From assembly GCA_003558145.1 (NCBI GenBank), contig PWMP01000087.1, positions 1-10,543 of the forward strand: a stretch of DNA of 10,543 nucleotides. The letters are read 5' to 3'. The position numbers and the translations under genes were made by a program. Position 1 is the first letter of the stretch. Each line of letters opens with the position of its first letter. The DNA is from Elusimicrobiota bacterium. GTDB taxonomy: Bacteria; CG03; SLGR01; PWQF01. Shown in pieces: positions 1 through 5,886 of the stretch. The notes under the pieces were generated by a model. It had not been told where the DNA came from and ran no database searches. It saw only the letters and a program-made list of their open reading frames with translations.

Positions 1-8
1 AATAAATT

Positions 9-1133
9 TTAATGTTTAGAAGCTAAAAGTCGCGAACAGAGCCATACGCTCAGCCAGACAGCCACCGAAAAACCGGCGGCGCCAATAAGCATTCTGTATA
101 TCTCAAAATGAAAAAAAGGAATATTTAAAAGCTGTCTGAGAGAACCTACCTGAAGATATTTAACAAGTATAAATCCCAGCATACCGCCCAGGTAGGCGCT
201 TATAAGAGTGTTGACCATTGTAGAGCTTACGTCTCCTCCAACGGCGCGGCCGGACTGGTAGAGGCGGCGGCGGCTTAAAAGCGGGTGCTTTGACTTAATT
301 TCGCACATAGACGAAGAAACGCTTATGGCCGCGTCCATTATAACACCGCTTGCACCCAGTATCACTATTGCCTTTAAAAACTGACTGAAAAAATCAGTAC
401 TGTATTTTCCGCCGGTTATGTAGTTAAAAAGCTGTATTTCTTCTATAAAAAATCCGGAAATTTCGGAAAGCCTGAAAAAGACCGCGCACAGAGCCAGAGA
501 CACTGCAATTCCGCCCAGTGACCCAAATACGGCAGCTCTGCTCTTTATACCCCTTCCTCCTACTGCAGCCATTGTTACCGTCACCATTATTAAAGATGTC
601 AAAACCGCCCACGATACAGGAGAATATCCTGCGGCCACGGCAGGAATGAAAATAAACCTTACGGTAAGCACGCTCAGTGTAAGCGCGATTAAGGATTTGA
701 GGCCCTTCTTACCGCATATAATAATGACAAGCCCTGTAAAAATAAGGATAAGAATTAAAAGGCCGCCGGTTCTGTCTGTTTCTTCTATAAGAACTTCCTG
801 CGGGCCCTCCCTGTCATAATAGCTGATGAGGACGCTTTCGCCCTGCCTTTCTCTTATCGCAGCCGGCGGCGGCCTCAAAAAATTTCTTGCGTAAACGGAT
901 TTTTTAGTATAAGGTCCTGACACTACAAGAACCCTTAGCGTCCCGCTTTCAGAATATGTGGCCGCCCTAAAGACCTCTTCTATTTTAGCGCGGGCAAACT
1001 GCCTTTCGGACCTGCTTATTTCCACAAGAGGGTGCGTGTGGAATTCAATATCCGGCATCTCTGCCCAACCGGACGCAAAGGCCGCAGAAAAGCGGCAGGC
1101 CATTATTAAAATGATTAAAGCTGAAGTTTTCAT
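9..1133 (-). CDS. YibE/F family membrane protein (second of a tandem pair)
   Basis: A 374-residue integral membrane protein of the YibE/F-like family, whose function and substrate are not established. It begins with a signal-peptide-like stretch (residues 1-20, hydrophobic, ending AFA before SGWA). An extracytoplasmic N-terminal domain follows to about residue 120, then about seven hydrophobic helices (near 123-140, 147-167, 171-191, 198-218, 251-272, 300-325, 345-368). Family hallmarks seen are GVIMDAAISVSSSM (263-276) and GGDVSSTMVNTLISAYLGG (299-317), matching the conserved MDxAxSxxS and GxDxxxTMxNTL patterns. Its ATG overlaps the stop of the upstream paralogue as ATGA (1130-1133), so translation is probably coupled; no good separate ribosome site is visible. 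It ends with TAA near the window edge and appears complete. With its neighbour it probably forms a two-subunit membrane complex, by analogy with paired yibE/yibF genes in Gram-positives (inference). Confidence 0.85.
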   Translation of the reverse strand: MKTSALIILIMACRFSAAFASGWAEMPDIEFHTHPLVEISRSERQFARAKIEEVFRAATYSESGTLRVLVVSGPYTKKSVYARNFLRPPPAAIRERQGESVLISYYDREGPQEVLIEETDRTGGLLILILIFTGLVIIICGKKGLKSLIALTLSVLTVRFIFIPAVAAGYSPVSWAVLTSLIMVTVTMAAVGGRGIKSRAAVFGSLGGIAVSLALCAVFFRLSEISGFFIEEIQLFNYITGGKYSTDFFSQFLKAIVILGASGVIMDAAISVSSSMCEIKSKHPLLSRRRLYQSGRAVGGDVSSTMVNTLISAYLGGMLGFILVKYLQVGSLRQLLNIPFFHFEIYRMLIGAAGFSVAVWLSVWLCSRLLASKH

Positions 1134-2239
1134 TCTTTTTTAAATGTTACCCCGCAGACGGCCGCAGTTACCGGAACTGTAAAAACAAGAGCTATGCTTG
1201 CTATGAGTGCTGAAGCGGCCAGCGCGGTAAAAAACTCAAAATTAACAACCTTTATAAAAGGTATCTGAAGCAAATAAAAAACGCTTATGACAGGAAGCAC
1301 AAGCGCGGTAAAAGCCAGCACAAGGCTGTTGAGCATGGTGGCTATTATATCCCGGCCGATGTTTATGCCGGATTTCCATATGTCTGATGCAGATATCCTG
1401 TCGGATTTAAGAGCGACTTCCCAGCAGCCCGAACTCACGGTCACAGCCACGTCGGCAACCGCGCCCACGGAAGCAATCATTACGCCGGCGGAAAAAAGGG
1501 CCTGGAAATCGCTTATATTCCATCCCGCCAGATACCTGGAAGCCGACTGAAGCATCCTGGCGCCCGGGAAAAACATGCCGCTTATATTCATTATATTTAC
1601 AAATTCTAGAGCCAGAACACCGCCCGCTGCCACCCCGGCTACAATCCCGGCTAGAGCGCATACAAATTTTTTTCCTCCCCCCATAATAACACGCAGCGTT
1701 ATTCCCCCCGCAAGGCCCTGAAGCACAAGGACAGTTATAAAAGGAGGCCATCCGGCTTTAAGAAGAGGAACAATAAAGGCAAAAACAACGGCGATATTTA
1801 CGATAAGCGCAACAAGAACAGGCCATCTTTTAAATCCGGCGCAGAAAAGAAAAATTAAAAAGAATACAACAGCAGCACTGAGCGTCCAGGGGCTTCTCCA
1901 CCGGCCGGATATATAAAATTGCGCCATTTCAAAGGGGCGCAAGTCGGTTCTTACAGTTACGTGCTGACCGCTTTTAACCCTTACGTTATACTGCTCCCGG
2001 CTCCAGATGAGGTTTTTAACTTCAGCCCTGACACCTTTAAATTCACCGGTCAGGAATTTTACCACTACTGTCTCGGCACCTTCTAAGCCGGCGGGTACAG
2101 CGCTGCTTACCTCAATTACTTCTGCTTTGGAATAGTGAGTGCGCGGGCGCATAAGCATCTGGGAACGCAAAGAAGCCGCGATAAAGGGAAACAGTAAAAG
2201 AAAAAATATTATTATTTTGAAATATTTAGCAGTTTTCAT
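1130..2239 (-). CDS. YibE/F family membrane protein (first of a tandem pair)
   Basis: A 369-residue YibE/F-like membrane protein, paralogous to the gene that follows it. It has an N-terminal signal anchor (about 7-23), then a soluble, probably extracytoplasmic domain rich in beta-type sequence (about 30-115; TVVVKFLTGEFKG and HVTVRTD are typical of the family's N-terminal beta domain). About seven further hydrophobic segments follow from residue 119 to 360. Hallmark stretches are SVGAVADVAVTVSSGCWE (257-274) and GRDIIATMLNSLVLAF (295-310). The ATG lies only 3 bases after the stop of the ModE-type gene and has no strong Shine-Dalgarno, which fits translational coupling. Its TGA overlaps the start of the next YibE/F gene. 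Family membership is clear. Transport activity is only presumed from the fold, and no substrate can be read from the sequence. Confidence 0.85.
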   Translation of the reverse strand: MKTAKYFKIIIFFLLLFPFIAASLRSQMLMRPRTHYSKAEVIEVSSAVPAGLEGAETVVVKFLTGEFKGVRAEVKNLIWSREQYNVRVKSGQHVTVRTDLRPFEMAQFYISGRWRSPWTLSAAVVFFLIFLFCAGFKRWPVLVALIVNIAVVFAFIVPLLKAGWPPFITVLVLQGLAGGITLRVIMGGGKKFVCALAGIVAGVAAGGVLALEFVNIMNISGMFFPGARMLQSASRYLAGWNISDFQALFSAGVMIASVGAVADVAVTVSSGCWEVALKSDRISASDIWKSGINIGRDIIATMLNSLVLAFTALVLPVISVFYLLQIPFIKVVNFEFFTALAASALIASIALVFTVPVTAAVCGVTFKKE

Positions 2240-2242
2240 TAT

Positions 2243-2575
2243 TTAAATGCCGGTTTTTCTGAAACTGCGGCGGGCATAGTGTTTTATGTCTTTTTCCAGG
2301 CTGCGGTATTTTTTTATAAGCTGTTTTGCCCGGCCTGTAAGACGGCTGCCTCCTCCCTTAGGGCCTCCGGCGGCTTTTTCAAGCATTTTAACTCCAAGTT
2401 TTTTCTCCAGGACGGTTATAAGGCCGTGGGCTTTTGAATATGACATCCCCATTTCAGAGGCGGCTTTATTAATTGAACCTGACTCTGAAATTTTTTCGAG
2501 AAGTTCTACGGGGCCGCGGCCCAGGAAAGCCTGTGAATTTTTATCGCTGATATATATTTTAACTTCTATTTTCAA
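2243..2575 (-). CDS. ModE N-terminal-type winged helix-turn-helix regulator, stand-alone
   Basis: A 110-residue protein consisting almost only of the DNA-binding domain found at the N terminus of ModE (LysR-type winged helix). Visible motifs are FLGRGPVELLEKISESGSI (18-36), then the helix-turn-helix NKAASEMGMSYSKAHGLITVLEKKLG (37-62), and the wing with KAAGGPKGGGSRLTGRAKQLI (67-87). The GGPKGGGSxLT signature is highly typical of the ModE/LysR-like group. It lacks the C-terminal TOBE/Mop domains that bind molybdate in ModE, so its effector, if any, is unknown. The start is TTG at 2575; an in-frame TAA directly upstream rules out a longer start. It begins 5 bases after the yggS-like stop with no obvious ribosome site, so coupling is likely. 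It probably acts as a local transcriptional regulator (inference). No molybdate transport or molybdopterin gene is nearby. Confidence 0.85.
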   Translation of the reverse strand: MKIEVKIYISDKNSQAFLGRGPVELLEKISESGSINKAASEMGMSYSKAHGLITVLEKKLGVKMLEKAAGGPKGGGSRLTGRAKQLIKKYRSLEKDIKHYARRSFRKTGI

Positions 2576-2580
2576 TTATT

Positions 2581-3252
2581 TTATGCCGGACGGGATCCGA
2601 AAATAGCTGTTCCTATACGCACTATATTAGCTCCCTCTTCTATGGCTGTCTTATATGAAGCAGTCATTCCCATTGAAAGCCAGCGCATGGAAAAGTTACC
2701 GTTTTGCCTGGCCTTCAAAGTCTCAAATAACTGACGCGTAATCTTAAAATACGGACTGAAATCCTCCGGGCTTCCTTCCAGGGGGCCCATTGTCATAAGC
2801 CCCTGAATCTCTATACCCGGAAAAGAACCGGCAACTTCGGACACAAATGCTTCGGCGTCTTCAGGCATTACGCCGCACTTGTTTTTTTCTCTGCCGCTGT
2901 TGATCTCTACAAGACAGGGCATGACCCTGCCGGCGCGGACACACCTTTTGTTTATTTCTTCAGCCAGAGATATGGAGTCCAGGGATTCTATCAGATCGAA
3001 TATTTGCAGGGCATGCCGGACCTTATTCCTCTGCAGGTGTCCTATAAAATGCCAGGCCGCTTCTGAAGAAACAAGGGGTTTGGTTTTTTTTGCTTCCTGG
3101 ACATAATTATGTCCCACTATTTTTACTCCGGCATCTATCGCCTGCTGAATTTCGGGAGCTGTCCTGGTCTTGGCGGCAGCGAGAAGTTTTACGCCTTCAG
3201 GAAGCGCGGCAAGTATTTTGCGGACATTTTCGCGAATGGAAAAACCACTCAT
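2581..3252 (-). CDS. yggS: YggS-family pyridoxal-phosphate-binding protein (PLP homeostasis)
   Basis: A 223-residue member of the YggS/PROSC (PLPBP) family, single-domain TIM-barrel proteins that bind pyridoxal 5'-phosphate and help balance free PLP and amino-acid/keto-acid pools. The PLP-binding lysine is probably K28 in KLLAAAKTR. Other family motifs are NYVQEA (49-54), WHFIGHLQRNK (67-77), CLVEINSGREKNKCGV and the C-terminal LSMGM...AIEEGANIVRIGTAIFG, which supplies phosphate-binding residues. Its length is slightly below the usual 225-235 residues, mainly because the N terminus is short. The ATG overlaps the stop of the BMC gene as ATGA (3249-3252), with AAAGGT just upstream. Family assignment is firm. 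Whether it is linked to its BMC neighbour in function, for example supplying PLP to an encapsulated enzyme, is speculation from gene order. Confidence 0.93.
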   Translation of the reverse strand: MSGFSIRENVRKILAALPEGVKLLAAAKTRTAPEIQQAIDAGVKIVGHNYVQEAKKTKPLVSSEAAWHFIGHLQRNKVRHALQIFDLIESLDSISLAEEINKRCVRAGRVMPCLVEINSGREKNKCGVMPEDAEAFVSEVAGSFPGIEIQGLMTMGPLEGSPEDFSPYFKITRQLFETLKARQNGNFSMRWLSMGMTASYKTAIEEGANIVRIGTAIFGSRPA

Positions 3253-4145
3253 CTACCTTTGTCTAATTCATCGTGCGGGCGGGCTATTATGTAGCTTCCT
3301 ACGACTTCTCCGGCCTGTGAAGCTCCACTTACGGCCGCATCCATGGCCGATCTGACATCAGCTACCGTGCCCCTGAAAAGAGTGCTGGTAATTCCTTTTC
3401 CTATTTTTTCCCATCCCTGTACGATTACAGAAGCAGCTTTGAGACCGGCATCTATGCCCTCTATAAGGCCCGTTATTCCTCGGGTTTCAAGAATGCCGAG
3501 AGCGTCGCTTTTGTCAACTTTATTAAAGACGCTCTTTCCTGAAACAGAGCCTACGGGGGCTGCTTCTTCTGTACCGGAATGAAGCTGCGGTATAAGGTGA
3601 CAGGCAACGACTTTTGTAATTTTTGAAGCCGCTTCGCTTCCGGATTCCACGGCAGAACGCACGGCGGCTACTTCACCACGGAAAAAAACCGTTGTAAGCC
3701 CGCTTCCTACCGTTACCCAACCCGGAATTATAACGTCCGCGGTCTTTATTCCCTTATCCGCTGCTTCGGCCATGGCGGTAAAGCCTTCGGTTTCAACCAT
3801 ACCAAGGGCAAGTTTTTTACCGGCAGATTCGGCAGGGGCCGTTTCTCCGGACTTTTGGTTTATAAGAGTGTAAATTCGGCTGTGCGGGCGGGGAATCACG
3901 TTAGAAGTTACTACTTCTCCAATTCTTCCGGCCAGGTCCAGCGCGGCGTCACGCGCGGCGCGGGCGGCGGCTACTTCACCCGTATATATAACGCTGACCA
4001 TTCCGCTGCCGATATTTACTCTCCTGAAAAATTTAACATCCGAAGTTTTGGGCATGGTGTCAAGAGCGCCTATAATGGCTGTTTTTCCGCGGGCTTCTAC
4101 AAACGCAAGGGCCTGAAGGTTTTTTGAAGTGTCTGTTTTATTCAT
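3249..4145 (-). CDS. Bacterial microcompartment shell protein with three tandem BMC domains
   Basis: A 298-residue protein made of three consecutive canonical-order BMC domains: about residues 11-90, 112-190 and 214-293. They are joined by polar linkers of about 21 and 23 residues. Each repeat shows the same landmarks: an opening LAFVEARG / LGMVETEG / LGILETRG strand, a mid-domain lysine (K33, K134, K236), the pore loop IGSG (45-48), VGSG (146-149) or IGKG (248-251), the TGEVAAARAA / RGEVAAVRSA / RGTVADVRSA helix start, and an ending IPRPH / IPQLH / IARPH. BMC-H proteins have one such domain and BMC-T two, so three in one chain is unusual; two chains would complete a six-domain ring. The ATG overlaps the radical SAM stop (ATGA, 4142-4145). 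The nearest GAGGAG is about 17 bases upstream and an in-frame TAA bars a longer start, so coupled translation is likely. No core enzyme or vertex protein is adjacent. Confidence 0.93.
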   Translation of the reverse strand: MNKTDTSKNLQALAFVEARGKTAIIGALDTMPKTSDVKFFRRVNIGSGMVSVIYTGEVAAARAARDAALDLAGRIGEVVTSNVIPRPHSRIYTLINQKSGETAPAESAGKKLALGMVETEGFTAMAEAADKGIKTADVIIPGWVTVGSGLTTVFFRGEVAAVRSAVESGSEAASKITKVVACHLIPQLHSGTEEAAPVGSVSGKSVFNKVDKSDALGILETRGITGLIEGIDAGLKAASVIVQGWEKIGKGITSTLFRGTVADVRSAMDAAVSGASQAGEVVGSYIIARPHDELDKGR

Positions 4146-5098
4146 GATATTTTATAAAAATCTCCTCTCTGTTTTTTAATTACACTTATTCTACCAGAAT
4201 TTCGAAGCTGAAGCAAATGACTTTTAAGTTCTTCTTCTCTGACCGCAAAGGCCGTTTTTAAATCCTCCAAAGTAGAGGGCCGGCGAGACAGCAGCGCCAG
4301 TACCATATCCTCAAGTTTTCCGGCTGAAAACGCGCCTTTCCGGGATCCCGGGTAAGGATGAGCTATTATGCGGCTTTCGAGCGGAAGGAAAAATCGGCGC
4401 ACTTTTTCAAGCGCTGCAGTATCTGCAGGCATAACATCACTCTCGGTTCCCGGCCGGTCAAGAGTATTTATGTGAATTTCCGCCGGTTTTATCCTCTCCA
4501 GCGCCTGTTTGATAAGTTTCAGTTCCTCCCCGGTATCATTAATACCCGGTACTATGAAAATTTCAATCCATAATTGCCCTTTAATCCGGCGGGCCGTCTC
4601 CTCAATTCCCTTAATAAATTCCTCCGGTTTAATATTTATACAGGGGCGGTTTATTTTTTCAAAGGCGGCAGCGCTTACTGCATCCAGGGAAGCTTCTACC
4701 ACATCGGCCCGCGACAGGTCCCGCCTAACGCTGCTGCTGCCAAGCAGACTGCTGTTTGTAAGTACAGCTACCTTGTAAGCCGGGTATTTGTCCTTGATAA
4801 AACCTATAACTTTTCCCAGGGCGCTGTTTAGGGTGGGTTCCCCGCTACCTGAGAAAGTAACATAATCAAGTCCGGGGGACGAGGCAAGAATTTTATCCAG
4901 TTCGGATATAACTTTACTGCGGCTTACGTACTCTTTTCTTTTTCCGGAATGTTTAGTTGTAGGCCCGCATTCGCAGTATATGCAGTTGAATGTGCATGTT
5001 TTATGTTTAACCAGGTCAACGCCCAGCGACAAACCGAGCCTTCTTGAAGCAACCGGACCGAATACGTGCTTATTTGCTTGCAACGAGTTCTTTTTCAA
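4142..5098 (-). CDS. Radical SAM protein with C-terminal winged-helix-like domain
   Basis: A 318-residue radical SAM enzyme. The N terminus HVFGPVASRRLGLSLGVDLV is typical of the COG0731-like group. The 4Fe-4S/SAM motif follows as C35-xxx-C39-xx-C42 (CTFNCIYC), with an extra C44. TFSGSGEPTL (81-90) is the SAM-binding GGEP-like motif. The barrel continues through VLTNSSLL, EASLDA, EIFIVPGIND and HINTLDRPG to about residue 250. Residues 261-318 look like a small winged-helix domain (LALLSRRPSTLEDL...LRNSGRISV). The reaction is not known for this subgroup. The best start is TTG at 5098, with AGGAG placed a few bases upstream, inside the end of the NUDIX gene; the two overlap by 29 bases. The stop overlaps the ATG of the BMC gene. 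A role in modifying a protein or RNA is possible but unproven. Confidence 0.92.
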   Translation of the reverse strand: MKKNSLQANKHVFGPVASRRLGLSLGVDLVKHKTCTFNCIYCECGPTTKHSGKRKEYVSRSKVISELDKILASSPGLDYVTFSGSGEPTLNSALGKVIGFIKDKYPAYKVAVLTNSSLLGSSSVRRDLSRADVVEASLDAVSAAAFEKINRPCINIKPEEFIKGIEETARRIKGQLWIEIFIVPGINDTGEELKLIKQALERIKPAEIHINTLDRPGTESDVMPADTAALEKVRRFFLPLESRIIAHPYPGSRKGAFSAGKLEDMVLALLSRRPSTLEDLKTAFAVREEELKSHLLQLRNSGRISVIKKQRGDFYKIS

Positions 5099-5594
5099 GC
5101 ATTCTCCTGTGACTTATAAACGGAATTTGTGAAATGTCGTCTATTTTTCTGAACTCCGCTTTAAGGGCGTCATCTCCGGCCCGGGGAATGCTGCCGGCAG
5201 GGCAATCAATACGGTAACCGATGGTCAATACAGAAATATAATTACTGCTGGGCTGGGGATATACGCCTATCAGGCTCCTTATCTTGCCTTTAATCCCGGT
5301 TTCTTCCTCAAGTTCCCTCACGGCCGCATTTTCGGGAGTTTCATCAATCTCGATAAATCCGGCCGGAAGAGACCATTTTCCTTTTTCGGGCTCAACGCCT
5401 CTTTTTACAAGAAGAACCCGGCCTTTTTCATCTATTACAAGACACGCCGCAGCCGGAACTGGGTTAAGGTAATGTATCCATCCGCAGGCGGGACAGGTGA
5501 GCCGGCGGCGGCCTTCGTGAACAGTTTCCTGCAGCCGGCCGCCGCATACGGGACAATATTTTACAGGCGATTCGGAAAGTATTTTGCTGCTCAG
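5070..5594 (-). CDS. Zinc-ribbon NUDIX hydrolase, apparently starting at CTG
   Basis: About 174 residues in the extended frame. An N-terminal zinc ribbon (C14-P-V-C17 and C34-P-A-C37, as in NudC-like proteins) precedes a NUDIX fold. The NUDIX box is complete: G79-x5-E85-x7-R93-E94-L-E-E97-E98-T-G100-I101, which binds the divalent metal and the diphosphate. The enzyme probably cleaves a nucleoside diphosphate linked to another group; the substrate cannot be read from sequence. The frame has no ATG, GTG or TTG between the upstream in-frame stop (near 5635) and a GTG at codon 92, which lies inside the NUDIX box and cannot be the true start. CTG at 5592-5594 has GGAG 7 bases upstream and overlaps the TGA of the preceding gene as CTGA. 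ATT at 5595-5597 is an alternative, spaced only 4 bases from GGAG. The 3' end overlaps the radical SAM gene by 29 bases. Confidence 0.88.
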   Translation of the reverse strand: MSSKILSESPVKYCPVCGGRLQETVHEGRRRLTCPACGWIHYLNPVPAAACLVIDEKGRVLLVKRGVEPEKGKWSLPAGFIEIDETPENAAVRELEEETGIKGKIRSLIGVYPQPSSNYISVLTIGYRIDCPAGSIPRAGDDALKAEFRKIDDISQIPFISHRRMLEKELVASK

Positions 5595-5803
5595 AATCCG
5601 GCTCCGTTTTCTTTGTAGTCCTTTATGAAATTCTCAACCGACCTGTCATAGCTTCTTTCAGCGGAAGAGGAAAAAAAACACGCCGGGACCTGGCCGGCGC
5701 TCTTGTGGTACATTATGCATTCGCAGCATTTTCCCTTGCGGGAACAGGATTCATAAGTGCAGCTGCACATCTGCATGTTTTTTTCAGTATTGCAATCAGC
5801 CAT
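5591..5803 (-). CDS. Small cysteine-rich protein, DUF6485-like
   Basis: A 70-residue soluble protein with eight cysteines (C4, C13, C15, C20, C26, C27, C29, C42), including CSC, CxxC-like and CCEC groupings. The pattern CTYESCSRKGKCCECIMYH (15-33), then PACFF (40-44) and AERSYDRSVENFI (48-60), resembles the DUF6485 family as I remember it. No function is established. The cysteine spacing suggests binding of zinc or an iron-sulfur cluster (inference). The start is well supported: ATG at 5803 with AAGGAGG five bases upstream. It is the first gene after the promoter at 5859-5886. Its TGA overlaps the CTG start of the NUDIX gene. No signal peptide or membrane segment is seen. Confidence 0.82.
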   Translation of the reverse strand: MADCNTEKNMQMCSCTYESCSRKGKCCECIMYHKSAGQVPACFFSSSAERSYDRSVENFIKDYKENGAGF

Positions 5804-5858
5804 AACATCCTCCTTTTTAAAAGCTTGCTATTCTCTTTATATCCTGTCGAGTATTAAT

Positions 5859-5886
5859 ATTATAGAGTTTACTGTCTTCAGGTCAA
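5859..5886 (-). promoter_or_regulatory. Sigma-70-like promoter for the eight-gene unit
   Basis: On the minus strand, TTGACC (5881-5886) is followed after 16 bases by a perfect TATAAT (5859-5864). The -35 box lies inside the last codons of the MATE gene, and the -10 box is in the 74-base gap before the DUF6485-like gene. Transcription would start near 5852, giving a leader of about 48 bases ending in a strong AAGGAGG ribosome site. I see no convincing terminator hairpin between the MATE gene and this promoter, so read-through from the upstream unit is also possible. Confidence 0.7.

Noticed and set aside
3249..4145. Two or three separate shell genes fused by a missed stop or frameshift
   Set aside because: The frame is continuous with clean linkers and one start. 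No internal ribosome site or frame change was seen at the domain junctions.
5070..5321. NUDIX gene starting at GTG 5321
   Set aside because: That start would fall inside the NUDIX box and lose half the fold and the zinc ribbon, which are intact upstream in the same frame.
5804..5877. Intrinsic terminator after the MATE gene
   Set aside because: Only short AT-rich palindromes (AAGCTT, TTTTAAAA) are present; no GC stem with a U tract on the minus strand.
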